Numbered from the stretch's first letter, positions 27,087 through 37,362 are shown. The stretch is DNA of 64,000 nucleotides from Saprospiraceae bacterium (GCA_024103005.1 JAGFJA010000008.1:1-64000), one strand, 5' to 3'. The notes: generated by a model not told the origin, from the letters alone. Made by a program: numbers and translations.

Positions 27087-28370
27087 TTACGTTTTTTGTT
27101 TTTGCCTCTTAGCTGCCGGAAACAGGACATTGTTAAGGATAAGTCTATATCCAGGGCTATTTGGATGCAGATGAAGATCTGTTGGCGGGTCGCCTACCCG
27201 ATGTTCATAATCTTCCGGGTCGTGACCTCCATAAAACGTCCATTGGCCTTTACCGTATTCACCGTGGATATACTTGGCTTCACCCAATGCCTTGTTTTCC
27301 CCCATAACAAGCACATTGGGTTTTACAAACTGGCGTCTGAAAGCTGTAGTCTGCCCCATAAAACCTTTGATGGTCCGCGTATGATTCTGCGTCAACATCG
27401 TGGGCACTGCATCATATTTTGCAGAAAAATCAAACAAGGTAAAATAATCGTTTTCCTTTGCAATCTGCCTATTTCGAGGATCCACATCTATATTGCTAAA
27501 TTCATAGACCATAGGACTTTTCACAAGAGTAAAATTCTGGAAAGCGAAACATTTGCTGAAGTCCAGCTTTGACTGTGCGTCCGGATCCTGAGGATCCCCG
27601 TCAAACATTTCACTGCAAATATCCGTTCTTGAAGCCGACTGGGCAATATCATAAGAATCGGTAGCTGAGCACATGGCAAACATAAATCCGCCACCGGCGA
27701 CAAATTCTTTAATTGCGTCGGTTACGGCAAGTTTCAGTTTTGAAACCTTGTCAAATCCGAGACTTTTGGCAAGAGCCTCCTGCCTCTTCTGATTTTCAAT
27801 ATACCAGCTTGCTCCTCTGTAGTTGGCATAAAACTTACCATATTGACCTGTAAAGTCTTCGTGATGCAGGTGCAGCCAGTCATACTTTACAAGTTTGCCT
27901 TCAATAATTTCTTTATCGTATATCTTATCAAAAGGTATTTCAGCATAGGTCAGCGCCAGCGTCACGGCGTCGTCCCATGGATTAATTTTTTCCCCTCGCT
28001 CGTTGACTTCAGGCGTATATACGGCAATCCGGGGCGCTTTCTCCATTTTTATAGCCTCCATATTGACATCCGGATCATTGATGGTTTGCAGTATTTGATT
28101 AAACTCGCCATTACTGATTACCCGAAAAGTGACGCCCCTTGTTTTACACTCCGAGGCGATGCTGCTGCTATTTGGCAGGACAAAACTGCCACCTTCGTAA
28201 TTGAGCAACCACCATATCTCTCCTCCCTGTTGCAAGGTCCAGTATGTCACACCGTATGCCTTCAGGTGGTCCGCCTGATCAAGGTTCATCGGAATCAGAA
28301 TATATGAGCCAAACAAAGCTGTACTCAACGTAACACACAGGAATATAAATACTGTTCTGGCTAAATGCAT
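27087..28370 (-). CDS. Conserved Bacteroidota secreted protein often labelled 'asparagine synthetase B'
   Basis: 427 aa with a signal peptide or N-terminal anchor (TVFIFLCVTLSTALFGSYI). The text matches a Bacteroidota family that databases commonly call asparagine synthetase B, but I see neither the N-terminal Cys nucleophile nor the AMP-forming SGGxDS loop of true AsnB. Segments such as 'RIAVYTPEVNERGEKINPWDDAV', 'HHEDFTGQYGKF' and 'GGGFMFAMCSATDS' look more like a class I glutamine-amidotransferase-like fold. The usual name is therefore doubtful. Extracytoplasmic, function unknown. Confidence 0.7.
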   Translation of the reverse strand: MHLARTVFIFLCVTLSTALFGSYILIPMNLDQADHLKAYGVTYWTLQQGGEIWWLLNYEGGSFVLPNSSSIASECKTRGVTFRVISNGEFNQILQTINDPDVNMEAIKMEKAPRIAVYTPEVNERGEKINPWDDAVTLALTYAEIPFDKIYDKEIIEGKLVKYDWLHLHHEDFTGQYGKFYANYRGASWYIENQKRQEALAKSLGFDKVSKLKLAVTDAIKEFVAGGGFMFAMCSATDSYDIAQSASRTDICSEMFDGDPQDPDAQSKLDFSKCFAFQNFTLVKSPMVYEFSNIDVDPRNRQIAKENDYFTLFDFSAKYDAVPTMLTQNHTRTIKGFMGQTTAFRRQFVKPNVLVMGENKALGEAKYIHGEYGKGQWTFYGGHDPEDYEHRVGDPPTDLHLHPNSPGYRLILNNVLFPAAKRQKQKT

Positions 28371-28596
28371 AATTTAAAGTATTAGAACATTGATTTTCTT
28401 TTAACGATAAGGTGGTTGTGAATGTTGAATTTCCGTGCCTTTTTCAGTGTTAATATAAAGTTTTTCCCGAAAACGAACAGTTGTTCGCATTCATTTGAAT
28501 GCTGAGAACTCAGCCGAATACTTTTTTGAGTTCAAAAGCGGCTACTTTCCCTTTCTCACAATTATCCGATGCCAAACCCTGATTAGTTTGCTTATC

Positions 28597-30258
28597 TCAA
28601 TGTTTATATAATTTATCGTAATACTCGGCAGCCATTCTACCTGATTCAAATTCAGGTACCACTTCCTTCATTGATCTGATGGCGAGTTTGTACCAGGATT
28701 TCGGATTGTTGTAATACAACGGTGCGATATCATTCTGAATGATGTCCAGCAGGTTGGCAAGATCCTGATTATCCTGTTGTTCTTCACTGAGATGCTCATA
28801 ATCTACGGGTGGAATAACAAAACCATTTTTCCCGTTTTCTACAAATTCCGGAATCCATCCGTCCCAGGTGGAAAGGTTGACACTTCCATTCATAGCTGCA
28901 GTCATACCGCTTGTACCGGAAGCTTCCTGAGGTATTCTCGGATTATTGAGCCAGATGTCACTACCCTGCTTTAATAGTTTGGAAAGTTTCATTTCGTAGC
29001 CTGTCATCACGGCTACATTGGGGTAGTCGGCACTAAATTTGACAAGGTTGTTAAAGATTTCGATGGCTCCGTTGTCTTTGGGATAAGGCTTCCCTGCCCA
29101 GATGATCTGGATGGGCATCTTTGAGTTACAAAACGCTTCTTTAAATCTTTCAAGGTCCCTTGTGATAAGGTCTGCCCGCTTATATCCGGCAAATCGCCTT
29201 GCCCAAACGATGGTCAAGACATTGACATCAAACCATTTGCCTGTCTGGTCGGCAAGATTGAGAAAAAGCCGGTATTTCAACTCTTTCTTTCTGTTTTCCA
29301 GCGCAGTGATATTGTTATCATTGGCAGCTCTATTCATTTTTTCATCCGCCCAATACTTTTTATTCTGACTATTGGTAATGCTGATGATGGGAGCAATGTC
29401 GGGATATTTATTCCACATTTTTCGGGCTACATTTCCGTGGATAGCAGAAACGCCATTGGCAATTTTTGACAATCTTAATGCCACCAGGGAATGATCAAAG
29501 ATATCCTCTACTATTCCTGTAATTTTCCTCACTTCTTCCAGAGGAACCGACTGAAAAAAGCTCATTTTTTCCAGTTCGTTGATATTGTGCTTTTCATTGC
29601 CTGCAGCCACAGGCGTATGGGTTGTAAACACCATTCTTTTTCTGACTTCTTCCACATCTTTATATTTTTCATATAAGTGAAAAGCTGCAGACAAGCCGTG
29701 TGCCTCATTAAGGTGATAAATATCCGGCTCAAACCCGAGTTCCTCTATCAATTTCGCTCCCCCTACGCCGAGGATAATACACTGCGCTATCTTGGTCTCA
29801 GGATTTGAATCATAAAGATTATTGGTAATAGTCTTAGACAGGTAGTCATTTTCCGGAATATCTGTCGTTAAAAAAAACAGGGGCGCACTGCCAAATCTCT
29901 GTGGAGGCAGGTACCACGCTCCAACCCAGACCTTATGATCACTGACGTCCAGTTGAAAACGGATGCCCGTATCTTCCAGAAAATTATATGATTTTTGCTG
30001 AAACAAGACACTCATGTTGTTGTCGGAGCTTCTGACCTGGTCATAGTAGCCATATTTCCACAAGATACCGATTCCTATCAGGTTTTGTTTCAGTTCGAAT
30101 GCGCTGCGCATGTGCGAGCCGGCAAGGAAACCCAGTCCACCGCTAAAAGTCTTCAAAGACTGATCCACTGCAAATTCCATAGAGAAATAAGCAACCGGTT
30201 TGGAATAATTTTTAGCAGGTGTATAGGGAACTTGAAATTTTGAAAAATTATTGCTCAT
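28597..30258 (-). CDS. Short-form alpha-glucan phosphorylase homologue lacking the PLP lysine
   Basis: 553 aa, the short GT35 form (E. coli-type GlgP is about 800). It shows 'PVAYFSMEFAVDQSLKTFSGGLGFLAGSH', 'VFTTHTPVAAGNEKHN', 'VWARRFAGYKRADLI' and 'NNPRIPQEASGTSGM', all family landmarks. In the motif that normally reads GTSGMKAAMNG, the lysine that forms the Schiff base with pyridoxal phosphate is Thr453 here (codon ACT). The family phosphorolyses glycogen-type glucans to glucose-1-phosphate. Without PLP this protein may instead be a glycosyltransferase or regulatory homologue. It stands alone with no other glycogen genes nearby. Confidence 0.85.
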   Translation of the reverse strand: MSNNFSKFQVPYTPAKNYSKPVAYFSMEFAVDQSLKTFSGGLGFLAGSHMRSAFELKQNLIGIGILWKYGYYDQVRSSDNNMSVLFQQKSYNFLEDTGIRFQLDVSDHKVWVGAWYLPPQRFGSAPLFFLTTDIPENDYLSKTITNNLYDSNPETKIAQCIILGVGGAKLIEELGFEPDIYHLNEAHGLSAAFHLYEKYKDVEEVRKRMVFTTHTPVAAGNEKHNINELEKMSFFQSVPLEEVRKITGIVEDIFDHSLVALRLSKIANGVSAIHGNVARKMWNKYPDIAPIISITNSQNKKYWADEKMNRAANDNNITALENRKKELKYRLFLNLADQTGKWFDVNVLTIVWARRFAGYKRADLITRDLERFKEAFCNSKMPIQIIWAGKPYPKDNGAIEIFNNLVKFSADYPNVAVMTGYEMKLSKLLKQGSDIWLNNPRIPQEASGTSGMTAAMNGSVNLSTWDGWIPEFVENGKNGFVIPPVDYEHLSEEQQDNQDLANLLDIIQNDIAPLYYNNPKSWYKLAIRSMKEVVPEFESGRMAAEYYDKLYKH

Positions 30259-30415
30259 TATTACACATGTAGTTTAAACAGGCAAAAGTAGGATTAATAT
30301 ATCAGTGTGTAAAGGAAAAATAAAAATTCTTTCACAAAAAGGCTCTTATATGGTTGTTTTATAGCTACTTATAAATATAACAATAAAATTCCGACCATAA
30401 AATTTATATTCTTAA

Positions 30416-30690
30416 CTGAAGTTTCTGAGTAACGATTTAATTCAGGAATTTGGTTTAAGAATGACTGTAATGAGCAGTTTGATAGCTCCGCTGTTTGTTG
30501 GCATCACCGTTTGGTTGCCCGGTTATTATAAAAATACCAAAGCGCCTGCGACTGAGACTTTAGGGTCAATCCAGGAGGAATTACAATAGAAAATTATCAG
30601 AAAATTGATATATAAACACAAACAGCTTAAAATCAACAATATAAATACACATATTTAAATATTTAATAATTTATATTAATCTGATTATTA
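30416..30690. repeat. Dispersed intergenic repeat, copy A
   Basis: About 270 bp alignable with 41214-41485 along its length. Shared landmarks are TGAAGTTTCTGA at the left, CGATTTAATTCAGGA, CCGCTGTTT, ATTATCAGAAA and an A/T-rich right end ATTTAAATATTTAAT. The first 110 bp also match 61691-61800. No intact frame. The identity of the element is unknown. The rest of the 30259-30957 gap shows nothing else. Confidence 0.75.
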
Positions 30691-30957
30691 TCTTGTTTTC
30701 AGCTAAGAAACTTTAGTTAAATTCTTGATAACTATACACTCGTCTTGACATCCGCGTCGGGGGATTATCCCTGATCCAATAAATTGAAAATTCCCCGTAT
30801 TAAACTTGATGACTGAATTTCATTTTATTATTTAGCCCATACGGTTAGGACAAATAGCAATATAACCATACAATCCTTTCCGGAAATGCAAACAGTCGGA
30901 TGGGTATAAAAATCAATTGTCTGCGACAAATACTCTAAAATATTCTCCGGATTTTTG

Positions 30958-30965
30958 TACCTTTG
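30958..30965 (+). promoter_or_regulatory. -7 promoter box for ahcY
   Basis: TACCTTTG matches TAnnTTTG, 29 bp before the chosen ATG (30995). It lies inside the longer possible frame that starts at 30917, which argues that the shorter start is the real one. Confidence 0.6.
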
Positions 30966-30994
30966 CGCCCATTATTAAAAATAAAATATTTTTC

Positions 30995-32308
30995 ATGGAA
31001 ATTACCGATAAGCAATTGACTTACAAGGTCAAAGATATCAATCTTGCCGACTGGGGCAGACGCGAAATTCAACTGGCCGAAGCTGAAATGCCCGGACTTA
31101 TGTCTTTACGGGAGCAATATGGCCCTACTAAGCCACTAAAAGGTGCACGCATAGCCGGTTGCCTTCACATGACCATTCAAACAGCCGTCTTAATAGAGAC
31201 TCTGATAGAACTGGGCGCTGAGGTCTCCTGGAGTTCTTGCAATATTTTTTCTACTCAGGACCACGCTGCTGCTGCTATTGCTGCTGCCGGCATCCCGGTA
31301 TTTGCATGGAAAGGAATGAATGAGCAGGAGTTTGACTGGTGTATCGAGCAGACCCTCCACGCCTTCAAAGACGGTCAGCCACTCAATATGATTCTCGATG
31401 ACGGTGGAGACCTGACCAACATGGTTTTGGACCGTTATCCTGAATTAGTAGCTAATATCCGTGGTATCAGCGAAGAAACAACAACCGGTGTACACCGTCT
31501 CTATGAAAGAGTCGAAAACGGTAAGCTTCCATTACCTGCTATCAATATCAATGACTCCGTCACCAAATCTAAATTTGACAATAAATACGGCTGTAAAGAA
31601 TCCTGTGTGGATGCTATCCGACGTGCTACCGATCTTATGATGGCAGGTAAGGTGGCTGTCGTTGCCGGCTATGGTGACGTAGGAAAAGGTTCTGCCGCTT
31701 CACTCAGAGGCGCCGGTTGCCGCGTCATTGTGACTGAAATAGACCCGATTTGCGCCCTCCAGGCAGCGATGGACGGCTATGCAGTGAAAACAATGGCAAA
31801 TGCCGTACCCGAAGCCAATATCATCGTTACTGCTACCGGAAATAAAAACATCATCACTGCCGAGCACTTCAAAAAAATGAAGGATAAAACAGTTGTATGC
31901 AACATCGGCCACTTCGACAATGAAATAGACATGGCATGGCTGAATAAAAATTACGGTGCAACTAAATTGGAAATTAAACCTCAGGTGGACAAATATACCA
32001 TCGACGGAAAAGACATCATCGTCCTGGCTGAAGGCCGCCTGGTCAACCTGGGTTGTGCCACCGGACACCCGTCTTTTGTAATGTCCAACTCATTTACCAA
32101 TCAGTGTCTGGCACAAATGGAATTGTGGGCTAATGCAGATAAGTACGAAAATAAAGTCTATATGCTCCCTAAACATTTGGATGAAATGGTAGCCCGTCTC
32201 CACCTGGCTAAAATAGGTGTAGAGTTGGAAACCTTGTCCCCTGAACAGGCCGAATACATAGGAGTCCAGGTAGCCGGACCGTTCAAACCGGATTATTACA
32301 GATATTAA
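30995..32308 (+). CDS. ahcY: Adenosylhomocysteinase (SAH hydrolase)
   Basis: 437 aa from the ATG at 30995 ([21 protein letters not shown]...). A frame open 26 codons further upstream overlaps the promoter. NAD-dependent fold: '[16 protein letters not shown]' and '[16 protein letters not shown]' for substrate, '[15 protein letters not shown]' with the conserved Lys/Asp, Rossmann loop '[16 protein letters not shown]', and the C-terminal 'KPDYYRY'. It splits S-adenosylhomocysteine into adenosine and homocysteine, relieving inhibition of methyltransferases. Confidence 0.96.
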   Translation: MEITDKQLTYKVKDINLADWGRREIQLAEAEMPGLMSLREQYGPTKPLKGARIAGCLHMTIQTAVLIETLIELGAEVSWSSCNIFSTQDHAAAAIAAAGIPVFAWKGMNEQEFDWCIEQTLHAFKDGQPLNMILDDGGDLTNMVLDRYPELVANIRGISEETTTGVHRLYERVENGKLPLPAININDSVTKSKFDNKYGCKESCVDAIRRATDLMMAGKVAVVAGYGDVGKGSAASLRGAGCRVIVTEIDPICALQAAMDGYAVKTMANAVPEANIIVTATGNKNIITAEHFKKMKDKTVVCNIGHFDNEIDMAWLNKNYGATKLEIKPQVDKYTIDGKDIIVLAEGRLVNLGCATGHPSFVMSNSFTNQCLAQMELWANADKYENKVYMLPKHLDEMVARLHLAKIGVELETLSPEQAEYIGVQVAGPFKPDYYRY

Positions 32309-32325
32309 ACATATCCCTTGAATAA

Positions 32326-32357
32326 AAAAAGCCGCAGGATTCAACCTGCGGCTTTTT
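32326..32357 (+). terminator. Rho-independent terminator after ahcY
   Basis: Perfect 13-bp stem AAAAAGCCGCAGG / CCTGCGGCTTTTT with a 7-nt loop and T tract. Symmetric enough to serve also as the terminator of the leftward queD unit. Confidence 0.9.
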
Positions 32358-32396
32358 ATTTATATTTTTAACTGCTTTTATCAGGAGATGAAGCTC

Positions 32397-32807
32397 CTAT
32401 AATGCCGGATACTCAGCATAGTTTCGGGGTGTCTCATATAGTCGTACAGACAGGTCGTACTTCGGCTCCAGTGCTGCCCTGAGTCGGGTCCAGATAACAT
32501 AGCAGATGTTTTCGACCGTCGGGTTAAGGTCGGCAAATTCAGCGATTTCTACATTCAGGTTCTTATGGTCTAAATAAGTCGTTACCTGGCTTTCGATGAT
32601 ATCTTTGAGGTTATTTAAATTAATGAGGAAGCCTGTAACGGGATCCACCTCACCGGAAAGCCTTACCTCCAGTTCGTAATTGTGACCGTGATAATTCGGA
32701 TTATTACACAGACCGAATACTTTCCGGTTTTTTTCCTCCGGCCAACCAGTTACGTTTAGCCTGTGAGCAGCGTTGAAATGTGCAGTTCTGTAAACCGATA
32801 TCCTCAT
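32397..32807 (-). CDS. queD: 6-carboxy-tetrahydropterin synthase (QueD / PTPS family)
   Basis: 136 aa. Zinc ligands are His in 'AHFNAAHRL' and the pair in 'HGHNYELEV', with the catalytic Cys in 'FGLCNNPNYHGH' (CxxxxxHGH). 'TVENICYVIW' and 'LYETPRNYAEY' supply the conserved Glu residues. It converts dihydroneopterin triphosphate to carboxy-tetrahydropterin for queuosine; queG is also in this window. Start 12 bp after the MoxR gene's stop, so probably cotranscribed. Confidence 0.9.
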   Translation of the reverse strand: MRISVYRTAHFNAAHRLNVTGWPEEKNRKVFGLCNNPNYHGHNYELEVRLSGEVDPVTGFLINLNNLKDIIESQVTTYLDHKNLNVEIAEFADLNPTVENICYVIWTRLRAALEPKYDLSVRLYETPRNYAEYPAL

Positions 32808-32819
32808 TTCTTCTACAAT

Positions 32820-33779
32820 TTATAACAATCCGGAGATGATGGCACTTTCAGAGATTCCTTCCGCTTCAGCCTTGTAGTTTCTCACGATACGGTGACGAAG
32901 GACATAGTCGGCGATGGCTTTGACATCTTCAATATCCGGCGAATACTTACCATTGACGGCTGCATGACACTTTGCACCCAGAACAAGATACTGAGAGGCT
33001 CGTGGTCCGGCTCCCCATGAAATATATTTATTGACGGCATCTGTTGCGCGGTCCGTATTGGGACGCGTTTTGACGGCTAAATTGACCGCATACTCCAGTA
33101 CGTTATCAGCGATGGGAATTTTTCGTACCAATTGCTGGAAATAAATAATTTGTTCTGCATTGAGTATGTTTCGAAGGTCAGTAGGATTGTCAGAAGTTGT
33201 GTTTTTCACGACAGTCAACTCATGTTCGTAACTCGGATAATCAAGTGGAATATTAAACATAAAACGGTCGAGTTGAGCCTCCGGCAAAGGATAGGTACCT
33301 TCCTGTTCTATCGGGTTCTGGGTAGCGAGAACAAAGAATGGTTTCGGAAGGCTATATCGTTGACCTGCAACGGTGACGACTCTTTCCTGCATCGCTTCCA
33401 GAAGGGCTGATTGGGTTTTGGGGGGTGTTCTGTTAATCTCGTCTGCCAAAATAATATTGGCAAATAAAGGACCTTTTGTAAATTTAAATTGGCGACTATC
33501 GTTCAGGATTTCAGTGCCTGTGATGTCAGAAGGCATCAGGTCAGGGGTAAACTGTATTCTTTTAAATTCCAGATCAAGGACTTCAGCTATGGTACTTATC
33601 AAAAGGGTCTTGGCAAGACCGGGTACACCTACCAGAAGACTGTGCCCATTGGAAAAAAGTGAAATCAGCACCGCCTTCACTACATCATCCTGGCCTATGA
33701 TGATCTTAGAAATTTCAGATTTCAAATCTTTCGCAGCCTGAGCCAAAGCGTCCACTCCATTAACGTCGGAAGAATACAT
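32820..33779 (-). CDS. MoxR-family AAA+ ATPase
   Basis: 319 aa. Walker A 'GVPGLAKTLLI', Walker B 'ILADEINRTPPKTQSALLEAMQE', sensor 1 'FFVLATQNPIEQEGTYPLPEAQLDRFM', and a C-terminal lid with 'WGAGPRASQYLVLGAK'. MoxR ATPases work as chaperones, often with DUF58/VWA proteins encoded next to them. Here the downstream gene is queD, and no VWA partner is visible in the window. Confidence 0.92.
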   Translation of the reverse strand: MYSSDVNGVDALAQAAKDLKSEISKIIIGQDDVVKAVLISLFSNGHSLLVGVPGLAKTLLISTIAEVLDLEFKRIQFTPDLMPSDITGTEILNDSRQFKFTKGPLFANIILADEINRTPPKTQSALLEAMQERVVTVAGQRYSLPKPFFVLATQNPIEQEGTYPLPEAQLDRFMFNIPLDYPSYEHELTVVKNTTSDNPTDLRNILNAEQIIYFQQLVRKIPIADNVLEYAVNLAVKTRPNTDRATDAVNKYISWGAGPRASQYLVLGAKCHAAVNGKYSPDIEDVKAIADYVLRHRIVRNYKAEAEGISESAIISGLL

Positions 33780-34169
33780 GCAAATAAAGTTAATTGTATG
33801 AATTAAAAAGCGCCAAATATAACGCTAATTTGTCCGTAAAATTACAGGCAAAATCTAAAAACAGTAAAATTTAAGAAATGTTTACACTTAAGTGAATGGC
33901 GTTTTATTGGCTTTTGACTGTTTTGAAGTGATTATTGAGGTAAAAATATCAGGAAACATATTACTAAGGATGTTAGCAGATGGCTCGGAATAATATTTTT
34001 CAAATTAAAGAAAATTATATTTTCAATGGTTTAAATAACCGATTTATCCCAAATACTATTTTTTTTTACAACCTGAAATACAAATACTTAATTAAAATCG
34101 AGCTTCTGTTTACTCAAAAAATAATATTCTGTCGTATGAAAAAAAGAAGCCTATATAATACATTCTCAC
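33780..34169. other. Divergent intergenic region
   Basis: About 390 bp of A/T-rich DNA between the MoxR gene and the HAD gene. No repeat or RNA gene recognised. Confidence 0.4.
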
Positions 34170-34177
34170 TATCTTTG
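34170..34177 (+). promoter_or_regulatory. -7 promoter box of the HAD gene
   Basis: TATCTTTG matches TAnnTTTG, 25 bp before the ATG at 34203. No clear -33 box. Confidence 0.5.
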
Positions 34178-34202
34178 TGGCTTCACCAATTTATTACTTT
34201 CC

Positions 34203-34637
34203 ATGATAAATCCGGTTGATAGTTTATTGAAGGAAGCTGTTGATTCCAAGGGACACCACATTAGTCCTGTTTTAGCCGAAGATGTCAAAAATTACCTAAT
34301 TGACATAGATGGCACCATCTGTGATGATGTCCCGAATGAGGAACCTGAACGTATGGTAACCATCGAACCATATCCTGACGCATTGAATATGTGTAATAAG
34401 TGGTATGAAGAAGGTCACATAATAACCTTCTTCACTTCACGAACAGAGGCTCATCGCGAAATCACCGAGGAATGGCTCGATCGGCACGGCTTTAAATATC
34501 ACGGAATATTATTTGGTAAGCCGCGAGGAGGCAACTATCACTGGATAGATAACCACATCGTCAAGGCTACCCGCTTTGAAGGTAAGTTTACAGACTTGGT
34601 TACAGAGATGAAGGAAATCGAGGTGTTCAGGAAGTAA
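34203..34637 (+). CDS. Small HAD-family phosphatase
   Basis: 144 aa. HAD motif I 'YLIDIDGTICDD' with the nucleophile Asp and general acid Asp (DxDGT), motif II Ser/Thr in 'ITFFTSRTEAHREIT', and a late 'GNYHWIDNHI' in place of the usual DD motif. No large cap domain, so a class C0-like enzyme acting on a big substrate or a sugar phosphate. Monocistronic. After it, 34638-34916 holds only A/T-rich filler with repeated GGAATT-like words. Confidence 0.75.
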   Translation: MINPVDSLLKEAVDSKGHHISPVLAEDVKNYLIDIDGTICDDVPNEEPERMVTIEPYPDALNMCNKWYEEGHIITFFTSRTEAHREITEEWLDRHGFKYHGILFGKPRGGNYHWIDNHIVKATRFEGKFTDLVTEMKEIEVFRK

Positions 34638-34916
34638 AGTAACAGGTTCACTTATTTTGCACCTGCCAGGTATCCAAAGCACCCGGCATAACACATCTTG
34701 TTTTTCGCAGGAATTAGGAATTACGAATTTTGAATTGGGAATTGAATACCGGGAATTTGAGGGTTGGTGAGGTTAAGTGATAATTGAAGTTGAAAATTGA
34801 AAGCGGTGGTGGAATCTCTCAATCTTCGAGTGGGTGATGGGGAGGTGAGGTGAAATTTTCGTGTTTTGACCCTCAAAGACCACAAAATGTCTCTCTGCAG
34901 TTGTATAACATTTCCA

Positions 34917-35327
34917 TCACCGCACCCAGTTATCCTCTTCCAGATGTATCAAAGAGACAACAACCGGATAATGATCCTGAATGTAATGAGCGATAGTCTC
35001 CGCAGCATAGACACTCCTGTGTTGTCCGCCTGTACAACCAAAATTGATGGTTAAATAACTGAATCCACGATCCAAATAATTTCGGACGGTAAGGTCAACT
35101 AGATGCTTCACACTGTCCAAATACTCCGGCATAGTGGTTTTTTGTTCCAGATATTCTATTACCAAAGAATCCTTACCGGACAACGTCTTCATGGCATCTA
35201 TACGTCCCGGATTATTTACGCAGCGCATATCGAATACAAATCCTATTCCGTGTCCGGTTGCATCTGTCAGCCGGCTTTTTTTGAAAGAAAAGCTGCGGAC
35301 GAGCACCGTTAATCTTGTATCTGACAT
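34917..35327 (-). CDS. RapZ C-terminal-domain protein
   Basis: 136 aa. It matches the C-terminal domain of RapZ: 'VRSFSFKK', 'GIGFVFDMRCVNNPGR' and the signature 'INFGCTGGQHRSVYAAETIA'. The N-terminal P-loop kinase domain of full RapZ is missing. In E. coli this domain binds the small RNA GlmZ and glucosamine-6-phosphate and controls amino-sugar supply. The start lies 19 bp inside the 3' end of the upstream kinase gene, so they are translationally coupled; in many Bacteroidota I recall the two as one fused protein. Confidence 0.85.
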   Translation of the reverse strand: MSDTRLTVLVRSFSFKKSRLTDATGHGIGFVFDMRCVNNPGRIDAMKTLSGKDSLVIEYLEQKTTMPEYLDSVKHLVDLTVRNYLDRGFSYLTINFGCTGGQHRSVYAAETIAHYIQDHYPVVVSLIHLEEDNWVR

Positions 35328-36328
35328 AATATCCTTGATTTATCCTGAATAATTTGTTTTAAAATGCGGTTCAACTCCGGAAATTCGGCCTGAAAGCCAT
35401 CCATCGCCGTCAAATTATTTAAGTTATCTATCGCCGGTGATATACTCCCTATGAAGTGAGGTTTTTTCTCCACGAGACCTCTACGGCCATACGCTCCCAG
35501 TACCTGCAAAAGCCGAACAGGCAACATCACTGACAAATCACGCAAAAGGTCATCATTAGAAAACTCGCTATTTTCCACGATTTGCCCGGCATAAATATCA
35601 AACAACTCTCTTCGGCTCGAATCATCCAGTCCCAACTTTGCCTGATAAATCAGCGAAATCAGATCATAAATACATGGTCCGCGTCTGCCACCCTGAAAAT
35701 CGATAAAAAATATCTCATCGTCCCTGACCAGAATATTTCTTGTCTGAAAATCCCGGTACATAAATCCCACGAAATGACAATTCAATACCTGTAGAGCAAT
35801 TTGCTCAAAGTCGCGTCTTAATGCGCTATGATCATAAGCAAGATCGACCCGGAGCAGAAAGTACCGTTCAAAATAATGCAAATCAAACAAAACGTCATTA
35901 AAACCGAACACAGGCGAAGGATAACATCGAAGGTAGTCTATTCCGGGGCTTGCTTTTAAGTGTATGTCTGCCAACTCTTTCACTATTCGGGATAATAGAG
36001 GACGCTGGGAATCAAACTTCAGGTCTGCCAGCAGACTCAATGCATCATAACTGCCACAATCTTCCTGCAGGTAAAGAGTCCTGCCTTCATCTATCGCCAG
36101 CACAACCGGCACATTGACCCCGGCCTCATGTAACCTGCTAGATAGGTAAAAAAATGCTTCATTTTCCCTGACGTTTTCACTCCAGGTGCCAATAACCGGG
36201 CGCCCCACAAATAATAATCTGAAATACTCACGGTCACTTCCGGCACCGACAAGTTGGGTTACACGATCCGGATCCAGATTGAAATAATCCGTTGCAAAGT
36301 CACGAATTGCTATTAGATGTGGTATCAT
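35309..36328 (-). CDS. APH-fold kinase, AmgK-like (sugar kinase)
   Basis: 339 aa. Aminoglycoside-phosphotransferase fold: an N-terminal lobe with '[11 protein letters not shown]', catalytic loop '[13 protein letters not shown]' (HxDxxxxN type with H replaced by Y-R) and '[17 protein letters not shown]' (metal-binding DxQ/DFG equivalent). These features match AmgK-like kinases of cell-wall sugars rather than drug-resistance enzymes. The start overlaps the ObgE stop in ATGA, and its end overlaps the RapZ-C gene, giving an obg-kinase-rapZ unit with a probable amino-sugar/cell-wall role. Confidence 0.8.
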   Translation of the reverse strand: MIPHLIAIRDFATDYFNLDPDRVTQLVGAGSDREYFRLLFVGRPVIGTWSENVRENEAFFYLSSRLHEAGVNVPVVLAIDEGRTLYLQEDCGSYDALSLLADLKFDSQRPLLSRIVKELADIHLKASPGIDYLRCYPSPVFGFNDVLFDLHYFERYFLLRVDLAYDHSALRRDFEQIALQVLNCHFVGFMYRDFQTRNILVRDDEIFFIDFQGGRRGPCIYDLISLIYQAKLGLDDSSRRELFDIYAGQIVENSEFSNDDLLRDLSVMLPVRLLQVLGAYGRRGLVEKKPHFIGSISPAIDNLNNLTAMDGFQAEFPELNRILKQIIQDKSRILCQIQD

Positions 36329-37362
36329 TCTTCTTCGGAATAATCAAAATCATGCGACTGAGGCGGGAGAGCTTCATTCAGATATGCCCAGATTTTGTCT
36401 TTTAATTCGACTATGCCTGACTGAGTCACAGACGAGATAAAGACCACTTCAATGTCGGTAGGCAGTGTCGGCATCAACCATCCTTTCAATTCATCATCTA
36501 TCAGATCAACCTTTGTAACGGCGAGAAGACGGGGCTTATCCAATAATTCGGGGTTGTAAAGCCTCAATTCATTCAGCAGGATATGATATTCACGGGCTAT
36601 ATCGTCTGTAGTAGCCGGCACTAAGAAGAGCAGGAGGCTATTGCGTTCGATATGTCTTAAAAACCGGATTCCAAGACCCTTCCCCTGGTGTGCATCTTCT
36701 ATGATACCCGGAATGTCTGCCATCACAAAAGAAGTATTGTCGCGGTGGCGCACAATGCCGAGGTTAGGCACCAGGGTAGTGAAGGCATAGTCGGCTATCT
36801 TGGGCTTAGCGGCACTGACGACAGAAAGAAGGGTTGATTTACCGGCATTGGGAAAGCCAACCAGACCGACATCGGCCAGCAACTTCAATTCGAGGATATT
36901 CCACTCTTCTCGTCCCGGTTCACCGGGTTGGGCATACTTCGGAACCTGTTTAGCAGAGGTAGCAAAGTGCCAATTGCCTAAGCCTCCTCTTCCACCGGGA
37001 GTCAGAATACGTTTCTGGCGGTCGTGAGTGATTTCGAACAGGACTTCACCCGTTTCAGCACTCTTAGCCACGGTGCCCAGCGGAACTTCAAGGATAACAT
37101 CCTTACCGCTTCTTCCTGTACGGTTGTTTTTAGAGCCGTTGACACCGTTTTCTGCGATGACGTGTTTGCGGTATTTGAGATTGAGAAGCGTCCAAACATT
37201 GCGGTTTCCTTTGAGGATGATGTGTCCTCCCCGGCCGCCGTCTCCGCCATCCGGTCCACCTTTGGCATTCATCTTATCTCTGAAATAGTGATGCGAGCCG
37301 GCTCCGCCCTTTCCCGAGCGACAGCATATTTTGACATAATCGATAAAGTTCTGGTCTGCCAT
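36325..37362 (-). CDS. obgE: GTPase ObgE/CgtA
   Basis: 345 aa from the ATG at 37362 ([12 protein letters not shown]); a frame six codons longer exists but is not needed. The glycine-rich Obg fold is seen in '[14 protein letters not shown]', '[16 protein letters not shown]' and 'PGGRGGLGN'. The G domain has G1 '[11 protein letters not shown]', G2 'FTTLVPN', G3 'DIPGII' and G4 'TKVD'. The variable C-terminal extension is short and acidic. It acts in 50S ribosome assembly and stress signalling. Confidence 0.95.
   Translation of the reverse strand: MADQNFIDYVKICCRSGKGGAGSHHYFRDKMNAKGGPDGGDGGRGGHIILKGNRNVWTLLNLKYRKHVIAENGVNGSKNNRTGRSGKDVILEVPLGTVAKSAETGEVLFEITHDRQKRILTPGGRGGLGNWHFATSAKQVPKYAQPGEPGREEWNILELKLLADVGLVGFPNAGKSTLLSVVSAAKPKIADYAFTTLVPNLGIVRHRDNTSFVMADIPGIIEDAHQGKGLGIRFLRHIERNSLLLFLVPATTDDIAREYHILLNELRLYNPELLDKPRLLAVTKVDLIDDELKGWLMPTLPTDIEVVFISSVTQSGIVELKDKIWAYLNEALPPQSHDFDYSEEE

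Noticed and set aside
27087..28370. Asparagine synthetase function
   Set aside because: The usual database name for this family, but the glutaminase Cys and the SGGxDS ATP loop of AsnB are not visible and the protein has a signal peptide.
30917..30994. Longer N-terminus of SAH hydrolase
   Set aside because: The 26 extra codons overlap the TACCTTTG promoter box and are not part of the family's usual start.
35309..36328. Aminoglycoside resistance kinase
   Set aside because: The fold is shared, but the neighbours (obgE, RapZ-C) and sequence style match cell-wall sugar kinases of the AmgK type.
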